Origin: Leifsonia sp. NPDC080035
Lineage (GTDB): Bacteria > Actinomycetota > Actinomycetes > Actinomycetales > Microbacteriaceae
DNA length: 64,000 nucleotides
Assembly: GCF_040050925.1 (NCBI RefSeq)
Contig: NZ_CP157390.1
Span: forward strand, 1,240,001-1,304,000
Direction of reading: 5' to 3'
In this document: positions 1-6,575 of the stretch, piece by piece
How positions within the stretch are numbered: position 1 is the first letter of the stretch
How the letters are laid out: each line of letters starts with the position of its first letter
Translations under genes and position numbers: made by a program
The notes under the pieces: model-generated
The model's input: only the letters and a program-made list of their open reading frames with translations
Database searches by the model: none
Told to the model about the DNA's origin: nothing

Positions 1-39
1 GACGAGTGCGACGCGTGCCGGACCGGTGCCTTCGCTCAC
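1..39 (-). CDS. 5' end of a gene running off the left edge, possibly an SDR dehydrogenase
   Basis: Only the first 13 codons are visible, starting at a GTG at position 39. A clear ribosome binding site (GGGAGGAAG) lies about 8 nt upstream. The peptide ends in ARVALV, which resembles the first beta strand that precedes the TGxxxGIG motif in short-chain dehydrogenases; this is only a suggestion because the motif itself is off the edge. It follows the MHS transporter by 26 nt on the same strand, so the two are probably one operon and the enzyme may act on the transported substrate. Confidence 0.55.
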   Translation of the reverse strand, partial: MSEGTGPARVALV

Positions 40-65
40 GGCCACTTCCTCCCGTCGCATCCCGC

Positions 66-1442
66 TCAGGCCTGGCGGGTGCGCGCCTCTCCGCGCTCGG
101 CTCGCTGCCGCTTCGCCGGCACCTGCTCGAGCTCGTCGAGCGCCAGCTTGGCCGTCTCGCGCGAACGCCAGGCGGCGAAGGCCGAGATCAGCGAGAACAC
201 CAGCGTCAGCGCGCCGATGACCAGCGGCACCGATGCGCTCCCGGGAGGGGCGATCGCGGTGAAGATGCTGGGCAGGAACCCGGTGAGGAACAGCGCGATG
301 TTCTGCGACACCGCGAAACCGGTCACGCGCGTGCGGGTGGGGAACAGCTCCTGGAAGAAGCTCGCGAAGGTCGCGTTCCACATCTGGTACAGGATGCCGA
401 AGATCAGGATCGCCAGCAGGATCGTCAGCGGCACGTTGTTCGATCCGACCACGAACAGGTAGGCGAAGGAGAGGATGCCCGCGCTCAGCGGTCCGAAGAT
501 CATCAGCGGGCGCCGGCCGATGCGGTCGGAGAGCCGGCCGAAGAACGGGATCAGGATGATCGCTACGATGTTCGCGATGACGGGGATCCACAGGTACACC
601 GACGGGCTCATCTTCACCCCGTACGCCGGCTGGGTCGCGTAGGCGGTGCCGAAGACGACCACGGTGACGCCGATCACGTTGGCGAGGCCCATGCACACCG
701 CGCGGAACACCGTGCCGCCGTTCTCGCGGAACAGCTGCGCGACGGGGACACGCGGAACCCGCGCCTCCTTCGCCTCCCGGCGGAAGGCGGGCGTCTCCTC
801 GACGCGGCTGCGGATGATCAGCCCGGCGACGATGACGACGACGCTCAGCAGGAACGGGATGCGCCATCCCCACGCCTGGAAGGCCGCGGGCGAGAGGTAG
901 GTCGACAGCGGGATGAAACTCGCCGAGGCGAGGATGCTGCCGGCCTGGGTGCCCTGCAGGCTGAAGCTGGTGAGGAATCCGCGCCTGCCTTCCGGCGCGT
1001 GCTCGACGATCATCGCGCTGGCGCCGCCGAGCTCGCCGGCGACTGCGAAGCCCTGGATGAGCCGCAGTACGACCAGCAGGATCGGCGCGAGCACGCCGAC
1101 CTGCCCGTACGTCGGCAGCAGGCCGACCAGCAGCGTCGAGATGCCCATCACCATCATCGCCAGCACCAGGATGCGCTTGCGTCCGTACTTGTCGCCGAAG
1201 TTGCCGAGCACGAACGCGCCGAGCGGCCGGGCGACGTAGCCGACCCCGTAGGTCGCGAGGGAGGCGATCAGGGCGACCGCCGGGCTCTCGCTCGGGAAGA
1301 AGACCTGCGGGAACACCAGCGCGGCCGCTGCTGCGTAGATGGAGAAGTCGTAGTACTCGAGAGCGCTGCCGACCCATCCGCTCATGGCGGCGCGCCGCGG
1401 CATCCGCCTGGCCTCCGCCGAGGTCACGTCTTCGGACATCAT
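66..1442 (-). CDS. MHS-family (metabolite:H+ symporter) MFS transporter
   Basis: A 458-residue inner-membrane proton symporter predicted to import a small organic acid or zwitterion. The family is recognised from the start SALEYYDFSIYAAAAALVF, the loop GDKYGRKRILVLAM between TM2 and TM3, the RLIQGFAVAGELGGA segment of TM4, and GRLSDRIGRRP between TM8 and TM9. Length fits the 420-460 residues usual for the family. Two tandem ATGs are possible (1442 and 1439); AGGAG lies 3 nt before the first and 6 nt before the second, so 1439 is marginally favoured. Two LacI-like palindromes lie upstream. The substrate cannot be read from sequence. Confidence 0.9.
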   Translation of the reverse strand: MMSEDVTSAEARRMPRRAAMSGWVGSALEYYDFSIYAAAAALVFPQVFFPSESPAVALIASLATYGVGYVARPLGAFVLGNFGDKYGRKRILVLAMMVMGISTLLVGLLPTYGQVGVLAPILLVVLRLIQGFAVAGELGGASAMIVEHAPEGRRGFLTSFSLQGTQAGSILASASFIPLSTYLSPAAFQAWGWRIPFLLSVVVIVAGLIIRSRVEETPAFRREAKEARVPRVPVAQLFRENGGTVFRAVCMGLANVIGVTVVVFGTAYATQPAYGVKMSPSVYLWIPVIANIVAIILIPFFGRLSDRIGRRPLMIFGPLSAGILSFAYLFVVGSNNVPLTILLAILIFGILYQMWNATFASFFQELFPTRTRVTGFAVSQNIALFLTGFLPSIFTAIAPPGSASVPLVIGALTLVFSLISAFAAWRSRETAKLALDELEQVPAKRQRAERGEARTRQA

Positions 1443-1471
1443 CGTCTCCTGTCGTCGTCGACTGTACGTGG

Positions 1472-1485
1472 GGTAAGCGCTTTCC
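1472..1485. promoter_or_regulatory. LacI-like operator upstream of the MHS transporter
   Basis: GGTAAGCGCTTTCC is a 14-bp near-palindrome with a perfect AAGCGCTT core and the central CG typical of LacI/GalR family operators. It lies about 30 nt upstream of the transporter start. No LacI gene adjoins, so the regulator is unknown. Confidence 0.5.
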
Positions 1486-1511
1486 AGAACGCCTGCGGTC
1501 GATGGTAGCCG

Positions 1512-1523
1512 TGAATCGATTCA
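1512..1523. promoter_or_regulatory. Second operator-like palindrome upstream of the MHS transporter
   Basis: TGAATCGATTCA is a perfect 12-bp palindrome with a central CG, again of LacI/GalR type. It is 39 bp (centre to centre) from the AAGCGCTT site. Two sites could bind one regulator cooperatively or two different ones. Confidence 0.4.
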
Positions 1524-1559
1524 ACGTCAACACATCGCCCACGCGCAGACTGGTCGACG

Positions 1560-1612
1560 ACCGGTCGCGACCTGCCGTCACGGCGCCGTCGACGCGGCGT
1601 GTCGCGACCGGT
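1560..1612. repeat. Long palindrome ending inside the lipoprotein gene (GGTCGCGAC family, copy 1)
   Basis: ACCGGTCGCGAC at 1560-1571 is exactly complementary to GTCGCGACCGGT at 1601-1612. The right arm encodes the last residues (DRSRHA) of the lipoprotein gene that ends at 1578, so the palindrome overlaps coding sequence. A related palindrome built on the same GGTCGCGAC core lies at 54845-54899. It is positioned to terminate the lipoprotein transcript. Confidence 0.6.
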
Positions 1613-1940
1613 CACCGAGGCTCAGAGTGACGACCCGGCCGACGCGGGCGGTGCTGCCGCCGGCCGGATCCTCGCGCACGACCAGACGCGACGGCGACGC
1701 GCTCACGGGATCGCCGCGTTCGCCGACGAACACGACGCGGTACCCGGCCGACCTCAGGATGCGGCCCGCAAGATCCGCGGGCTTCCCGACGACGTCAAGC
1801 AAGGCCCGTTCCGGCTCCGCGCGGGGCGGCGCGGCGACCGCGCATCCGGCCAGCCCGCCGCTCAGTCCGGCGCCGACCGCCACCAGCACCGCGGCCGCCG
1901 CCGCGCGCCGCACAGCCGCCGAGAACTCCATGCCGCGCAT
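1578..1940 (-). CDS. PASTA-like domain lipoprotein
   Basis: A 120-residue secreted lipoprotein. Residues 11-33 form a signal peptide ending in the lipobox LAGC, with Cys33 as the lipidation site. Residues about 47-110 resemble a PASTA domain: LLDVVGKPADLAGRIL, then GYRVVFVGER, then a VREDPAGGSTARVGRVVTLSL tail, matching the usual V-G-x-x-x-x-x-A-x-x-x-L pattern and the DP-x-x-G turn. PASTA domains bind peptidoglycan or stabilise envelope proteins; here a single domain is tethered outside the membrane. No kinase or PBP is adjacent. The last residues fall in a palindrome. Starts at 1940 (MRGM) or 1931 are both possible. Confidence 0.7.
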   Translation of the reverse strand: MRGMEFSAAVRRAAAAAVLVAVGAGLSGGLAGCAVAAPPRAEPERALLDVVGKPADLAGRILRSAGYRVVFVGERGDPVSASPSRLVVREDPAGGSTARVGRVVTLSLGDRSRHAASTAP

Positions 1941-2078
1941 TCAGCGTCCCGGCCGCGCCGACCCTCAACCCCCTTGCGCAGCGGGCGAGACGGGGATTGC
2001 ATCCACAGCGTCCGGGACGTCCACGGCGTCCGGAGCGTCCGGGACTCTCGAGACGATCGAAGGGAAGAGGCATCAGGC

Positions 2079-2426
2079 ATGACCGTGAAGCTTAACCGCA
2101 AGGCGCTGGAGCACGCGCGCTCCCTCGTGGACGGCAGCCGGTTCGTCCGCGACGAACGCGACGACTGGAGCGAGCACGCCCCGAGCGCGAAGGACGAGAA
2201 CGACTTCATCGAGAAGCACGGCTGGGACGAGTACGCGCTCTGGCACCTGGGCGAGGATCCGGACGCGAGCGAGGAGACGAAGGGACGCTACAGCTTCCCG
2301 TACGGCGACTTCCGCCGCGTGCACCGTTGCGCCGTCATCTCGCTCGAGAGCCGTGCGGCGCAGAACGACCACGACGACATCGCCCGCGAGACCAAGAAGC
2401 TCCTGGAGCGGATCGACGGGGACTGA
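2079..2426 (+). CDS. Conserved actinobacterial hypothetical protein, 115 aa
   Basis: The start at 2079 is set by GGGAAGAGG ending 8 nt upstream; an open frame continues further 5' but without a site. The protein is acidic and charged, with no signal peptide or membrane segment. Recognisable stretches are FVRDERDDWSEHAPS, FIEKHGWDEYALWHLG and YSFPYGDFRRVHRCAVIS. The pattern resembles a small family I have seen only as unannotated actinobacterial proteins; no function can be assigned. It precedes the SDR gene on the same strand by 82 nt. Confidence 0.75.
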   Translation: MTVKLNRKALEHARSLVDGSRFVRDERDDWSEHAPSAKDENDFIEKHGWDEYALWHLGEDPDASEETKGRYSFPYGDFRRVHRCAVISLESRAAQNDHDDIARETKKLLERIDGD

Positions 2427-2508
2427 GCAGGATCGACGGACGGTACCCCCGCTCGCCCCGATCCGCAGCCCCCTGACGCGTGCGCGCAACAGGGCTACGG
2501 ATGGAGGC

Positions 2509-3405
2509 ATGCCAGAGAACCAGTACAGCTTCGACAACCCCGTCGACCGCTACCCGCACATCCACCCGCCGACGGAGCAGGTGCCGGAGCCGGGCCGCGA
2601 CAGCGAGCTCGACCCGCCCGCCGACCACGGAGAGGACAACTACCTCGGTCACGGCAGGCTGGCCGGGCGGAAGGCTCTCGTCACCGGCGGCGACTCCGGG
2701 ATCGGCGCGGCGGTCGCGATCGCGTTCGCACGGGAGGGCGCCGATGTCGCGATCGTCTACCGGCGGGAGGAAGAGGTGGATGCGCAGGCGATCGCGGAGC
2801 AGATCCGTGCCGCCGGCCGCACCGCGCTCACGCTCCCGGGCGACCTGACGGAGCGCGCGTTCAGCGACGAGGTGGTGCAGCGCACGGTCGCGGAACTCGG
2901 CGGCATCGACATCCTCGTCAACAACGCGGGCAAGCAGATCTTCTCCACCGACCTCGCGGAACTCCCGGACGAGCAGTTCGATGCGACGATGAAGACGAAC
3001 GTCTACGCGATGTTCTGGCTCACCAAGGCGGCGCTGAAGCACCTTCCCGCCGGCGGGACGATCATCAACACCACCTCCGTGCAGGCCTACCTCCCCGGTG
3101 AGCAGCTCGTCGACTACGCGACGACCAAGGCGGCCATCAACGCGTTCACCAAGGCCCTCGCGCAGCAGCTCGCCCCGAAGGGGATCCGCGTGAACGCCGT
3201 GGCGCCCGGCCCGATCTGGACTCCCCTGCAGCCGAGCGCGGGCCAGCCGCCGGAGAAGCTGCCCGACTTCGGCTCGCAGACCCCGCTCGGCCGGCCAGGG
3301 CAGCCTGCCGAACTGGCTCCGGCGTACGTCTTCCTCGCCTCCCCCGAGTCCAGCTACGTGGTCGGCGAGACGCTGGCCGTCACCGGCGGGATGCCCACGC
3401 CCTGA
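2509..3405 (+). CDS. SDR-family oxidoreductase (YghA/YdaD-like)
   Basis: A 298-residue NAD(P)-dependent short-chain dehydrogenase with the extended N-terminus (about 45 residues, rich in Pro and His) seen in the YghA and general-stress YdaD group. The Rossmann cofactor motif is TGGDSGIGAAVA. NNAG follows, then the catalytic Ser in TTSVQAYLPG and the YATTK catalytic Tyr/Lys pair, and PGPIWTPL near the C-terminus. Start at 2509 has TGGAGG 3 nt upstream. Relatives are often stress-induced; the substrate is unknown. Confidence 0.88.
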   Translation: MPENQYSFDNPVDRYPHIHPPTEQVPEPGRDSELDPPADHGEDNYLGHGRLAGRKALVTGGDSGIGAAVAIAFAREGADVAIVYRREEEVDAQAIAEQIRAAGRTALTLPGDLTERAFSDEVVQRTVAELGGIDILVNNAGKQIFSTDLAELPDEQFDATMKTNVYAMFWLTKAALKHLPAGGTIINTTSVQAYLPGEQLVDYATTKAAINAFTKALAQQLAPKGIRVNAVAPGPIWTPLQPSAGQPPEKLPDFGSQTPLGRPGQPAELAPAYVFLASPESSYVVGETLAVTGGMPTP

Positions 3406-3423
3406 CGGCGGACCTCCGCGGCG

Positions 3424-3789
3424 TCAGCCCCGCACCGTCGGCGCCAGGTGCGGGGCGGCCGCCGCCACGCCGAAGCAGCGCCCGGCGACCTCGGGCTTGC
3501 CGTCCTCGTCCACGACGACGAGTCCCGTCGAGCTGCCTGCGGAGTCGGCGAGAAGCTCCACCCAGTCCCTGTCGACGGCGGGCACCCGCGAGCCCGAGAA
3601 CTTGAAGTAGAGCGGGATGGACGGGTCGAGCCAGATGGTGGAGCGGCCGTCGCCGACCTCGGCGGCGTCGCGCCACGACATGGCGAAGCTCTCCCGGCGG
3701 CGGAGCTTGTTGACGATGACGATCTGGAGGTGCAGCAGCAGCCGGTCCTCGAATTCGATGACCATCGAGTCGTAGGTGAGCGAGCCCAT
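3424..3789 (-). CDS. DUF7882-like small protein
   Basis: A 121-residue soluble protein beginning MGSLTYDSMVIEFEDRLLLHLQ and continuing VIVNKLRRRESFAMSW, then IWLDPSIPLYFKF. This is the pattern of a small family common in Microbacteriaceae that I recall as DUF7882 and that some genomes wrongly label ATP-dependent DNA ligase; it has no ligase motif. GGGAGGA lies 8 nt upstream of the ATG at 3789. Function unknown. The gene sits tail to tail with the SDR gene. Confidence 0.75.
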   Translation of the reverse strand: MGSLTYDSMVIEFEDRLLLHLQIVIVNKLRRRESFAMSWRDAAEVGDGRSTIWLDPSIPLYFKFSGSRVPAVDRDWVELLADSAGSSTGLVVVDEDGKPEVAGRCFGVAAAAPHLAPTVRG

Positions 3790-3898
3790 GGCGGATCCTC
3801 CCTCGGGTCGCGTTAAGCGCAAGTGTGATCCTGTTCGCGCACGAAGTCGAGGGCGGCCCCGCGACTCACAGGCTGCGCCGCCGTGCGCGGCGCCGGTC

Positions 3899-4822
3899 TC
3901 AGTCCAGGTGGTCGAGGTAGCGCAGGATGACTCCCTCGCGGAGTGCCCAGGGGCAGACCTCCAGCTCGTCGACGCCGAATGCGCGCATGGTCTCGCGGAG
4001 CACCACACCGCCGGCGACGATCTGGAACGTGCGGTCGGCGGTGATCCCCGGCAGCGCGGTGCGCGCCTCCGCCGGGATGCGGCCGAGCCGCGGCACCCAG
4101 TCGGCGAGCTCCGAGCGCTTGAGCGTCGCGCGCTCCGAGCCGCCCGGCCTCGCCGATGTCGATCCCGCGAGCCGTGCGAGCGAGCGGATCGTCTTCGACG
4201 TGCCGATGACGTGCTCGTCGCCCCTCCGCTCGAAGCCGGCGACCGCGTCCCGCAGCACCGTCCTCGCGTGCTCGCGGAGCGCATCCACCTGGTCGTCCCG
4301 CGGCGGATCGTCGTGCAGGAAGCCGATGGTGCTGCGCCCTGCACCGAGCGGAACGGACACCGCGACGTCCGGGTACTCGTCGACGCCCGCCGCGATCTCC
4401 AGCGACCCGCCGCCGATGTCGAAGAGCAGGATGCGACCGGACGACCAGCCGAGCCAGCGGCGCACCGCGAGGAACGTCAGCCGCGCCTCGTCGGCGCCGG
4501 AGAGCACCTGCAGCTCGACGCCCGTGGTGTCGCGGATGCGTTCCAGCAGGGCGGGGCCGTTCGTCGCCTCCCGGATCGCCGACGTGGCGAACGGCAGCAG
4601 TTCGTCGATGCCCTCCTCGTCGGCCACGACGATGGCGGAGGCGATGGCCTGGAGGATGGCGTCGCAGCCCTCGTCGCTGATCGCGCCCTCGGGGGTGATG
4701 TAGCGCATCAGCCGCAGCACCGACTTGTGCGTCGCGGCCGGGATGGGTCTCGCGCCGGGGTGCGCATCCACGACGAGGAGGTGGATGGTGTTGGATCCGA
4801 CGTCGAGGACTCCGAGGCGCAC
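3899..4822 (-). CDS. Ppx/GppA-family exopolyphosphatase
   Basis: A 307-residue member of the Ppx/GppA phosphatases, which hydrolyse polyphosphate or pppGpp and share the actin-like ATPase fold. The N-terminus LGVLDVGSNTIHLLVVD is the phosphate-1 loop and LLFDIGGGSLEIA is the phosphate-2 loop. About 300 residues is the short actinobacterial form (Ppx1/Ppx2 type). The GTG at 4822 is chosen because TATTCT ends exactly 6 nt before it and there is no Shine-Dalgarno sequence, indicating a leaderless mRNA. Confidence 0.88.
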   Translation of the reverse strand: MRLGVLDVGSNTIHLLVVDAHPGARPIPAATHKSVLRLMRYITPEGAISDEGCDAILQAIASAIVVADEEGIDELLPFATSAIREATNGPALLERIRDTTGVELQVLSGADEARLTFLAVRRWLGWSSGRILLFDIGGGSLEIAAGVDEYPDVAVSVPLGAGRSTIGFLHDDPPRDDQVDALREHARTVLRDAVAGFERRGDEHVIGTSKTIRSLARLAGSTSARPGGSERATLKRSELADWVPRLGRIPAEARTALPGITADRTFQIVAGGVVLRETMRAFGVDELEVCPWALREGVILRYLDHLD

Positions 4823-4840
4823 GGTCAGAGAATAGTGGGT

Positions 4841-4885
4841 CGCGGACGGGACGGGCGCGCGGCCGCACGACCCGCCCCGTCCGCG
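4841..4885 (-). terminator. Hairpin downstream of the secreted repeat protein gene
   Basis: CGCGGACGGGACGGG at 4841-4855 pairs with CCCGCCCCGTCCGCG at 4871-4885 over 15 bp with one mismatch. It follows the stop at 4890 and precedes the Ppx promoter, the place expected for a terminator. There is no T-run, as is usual in high-GC actinobacteria. Confidence 0.55.
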
Positions 4886-4889
4886 GGGG

Positions 4890-5627
4890 TCAGCGGCCGG
4901 ACACGACCTGCTGCTCGACCTGCTCGGCGAGCTGCTGGATGTCGTGGCCATAGCCGCCCGAGACGGCCGTGCTGACCACCTTCTGCACGTCGGCGGTGCG
5001 CTCGGACGCGGGCGCCGTCGCGAGCGACGACAGGTCGCTCCGCAGCGCCTCGGGAAGCTTCGCCGAGAGCTGCGCATCCGCGGTCACCTGGACGGCGACG
5101 GCCGCGCCGTCGTCGCCGAGCTCCTGACCGGTCAGGTCGCCGGAGCGGAGCTCGCCGATCAGTCCCTTCAGCTGGGAGGCCCCCGCGTGGTCGGTGCGCG
5201 CCTCCTTCAGCTGCTTCGCGAGGCTCTGGATGGCGCTGCCGTACCCGCCGTCGAGAGCCGTGTCGACGATCTTCTTCGCGTCCGCGGTGCGCTCGGCGAC
5301 CGGCGCGTCCTTCAGAGCGGTGAGGTCGTTCTGCAGGCTGTCCGGCAGCAGCGAGAACAGCGGCTCGTCCGCGACGATCCGCTTGGCGATCGCCTGCGCC
5401 TTCGCGCCGCTGAGGTGTCCGGAGAAGACGTCGCGGCCGAGCCCGTCGTGGCCGAGGCCGTCATGACCGGCCGCGGCCGACGCCGACCAGGACGACGGGT
5501 GGCCGCCGTTCCCGGTGTCGGCGAGCGCCGCCTGGGCGCCCGCACCGACGAGCGCGCCCGCGGCGACGATCGAGGCGGCGCCGATCGCGACGCGCTGTCC
5601 AACGGAGGTGTTCTTCTTGGGGTTCAC
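4890..5627 (-). CDS. Secreted helical protein with an internal duplication
   Basis: A 245-residue exported protein of unknown function. A signal peptide covers residues 1-36 (hydrophobic core about 14-32, ending AQAALA). Next come a Gly/His/Asp-rich linker with GHDGLGHDGLGRD, then two copies of a segment of about 60 residues. Copy 1 includes PLFSLLPDSLQNDLTALKDA, AERTADAKKIVDTALDGGYG and QSLAKQL. Copy 2 has LSAKLPEALRSDLSSLATAP, SERTADVQKVVSTAVSGGYG and QQLAEQV. The GTG start at 5627 has AAAGGA 6-7 nt upstream. The gene stands alone with its own terminator hairpin. Confidence 0.8.
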   Translation of the reverse strand: MNPKKNTSVGQRVAIGAASIVAAGALVGAGAQAALADTGNGGHPSSWSASAAAGHDGLGHDGLGRDVFSGHLSGAKAQAIAKRIVADEPLFSLLPDSLQNDLTALKDAPVAERTADAKKIVDTALDGGYGSAIQSLAKQLKEARTDHAGASQLKGLIGELRSGDLTGQELGDDGAAVAVQVTADAQLSAKLPEALRSDLSSLATAPASERTADVQKVVSTAVSGGYGHDIQQLAEQVEQQVVSGR

Positions 5628-5844
5628 ATGGATCCTTTCCGTCTGCCCGCGACCACCGCGGGCATCCGGCGACGGTACGAGACGGATCTGGACCTCCCGT
5701 CCGTACCCTCTGCGAGGCTCCGAAGGGTGGTTCCGCTGCTCGGGCGATCGCGGTAGAGACGGCCCCTGCACGCGGCGTCATAGATCTAGACAGCGGCTCC
5801 CGCGCGGCGATAGCGTCCACCCAACCACGTCGAAGGGATTCGCG

Positions 5845-6456
5845 ATGTCATCACCTCAGCCTTCAGCCTTCGCCTCGTTCTCGCTCAACGGCAAGGACCT
5901 GACCGCCTCGGCGATCAACGGCGTGCGCGTCGCGCTCGGCATCAGCGGCGCCGTCGCGCTGATCGTCGGCATCATCATCGTGTTCTGGCCGCGGACCGCC
6001 GCCGCCGGGCTCACCATCCTGCTCGCCATCTCGCTGCTCATCTCGGGGATCGCGTACCTCGGCATCGGCATCTTCGCGAAGGGCATCGGGGGCGGTGCCC
6101 GCGCGCTCGACATCATCTTCGGCGTGCTGCTGGTGATCGCCGCGATCGTCGCCTTCGCCAACCTGGCCGGCACGACCGCGTTCCTCGCGGTGTTCCTCGG
6201 CATCCTGGTGGGCATCGCCTGGATCGTGGAGGGCGCCGTCGCCCTGGCCCAGATCGGGGACGCGCCGTCCCGCGGCTGGGGCATCTTCTTCGGCATCCTG
6301 AGCATCGTGGCCGGCATCGTGCTGCTGTTCTCGCCGCTCTGGGGCATCGTCGTGCTCTTCCTGCTGGCCGGCATCAGCCTGATCGTGCTCGGGATCGTGC
6401 AGATCATCCGCGCGATCACGTTCGGCCGCGGCGTCGCCACCCCCGCCACGTCCTGA
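5845..6456 (+). CDS. HdeD/DUF308-family membrane protein
   Basis: A 203-residue inner-membrane protein with six predicted helices arranged as hairpin repeats, for example ALGISGAVALIVGIIIVFWP and LLAISLLISGIAYLGIGIF. Each long helix pair has the G-I-x-x-I-x-x-G spacing of the DUF308 repeat. HdeD in enterobacteria contributes to acid resistance; in actinobacteria the role is untested. Start at 5845 follows GAAGGG. The distal end is followed by a long palindrome. Confidence 0.82.
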   Translation: MSSPQPSAFASFSLNGKDLTASAINGVRVALGISGAVALIVGIIIVFWPRTAAAGLTILLAISLLISGIAYLGIGIFAKGIGGGARALDIIFGVLLVIAAIVAFANLAGTTAFLAVFLGILVGIAWIVEGAVALAQIGDAPSRGWGIFFGILSIVAGIVLLFSPLWGIVVLFLLAGISLIVLGIVQIIRAITFGRGVATPATS

Positions 6457-6470
6457 TCTAGCGCTTCCGC

Positions 6471-6540
6471 GCCGCCGAGTACGCAGAAGCTCCGCCCGAA
6501 ACCGCCGAGTACGCAGAGAATCCGCGTACTCGGCGGTTTC
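6471..6540. repeat. Dispersed palindromic repeat, CCGCCGAGTACG family, copy 1
   Basis: A half-copy (GCCGCCGAGTACGCAGAAG from 6471) is followed by a perfect 17-bp inverted repeat, GAAACCGCCGAGTACGC at 6498-6514 and its complement at 6524-6540, with a 9-nt loop. Copies with the same arms occur at 29939-30010 and 32161-32230, and a half-copy at 37422-37448. It lies between the DUF308 gene and the ligase and could terminate the former. Confidence 0.8.
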
Positions 6541-6575
6541 GCGGTGGTGTCGGGGGACGGTGGGACACTGGGGCT

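Noticed and set aside
6..1508. A 500-codon plus-strand frame opposite the MHS transporter
   Set aside because: Its composition (Asp, Arg, Gln, Glu repeats) is that of a shadow of membrane-protein codons, and the minus-strand gene has clear MFS motifs.
3424..3789. DNA ligase annotation for the small protein
   Set aside because: Related proteins are sometimes labelled ATP-dependent DNA ligase, but the KxDG motif and every other ligase motif are missing; the real ligase is at 6576-8240.
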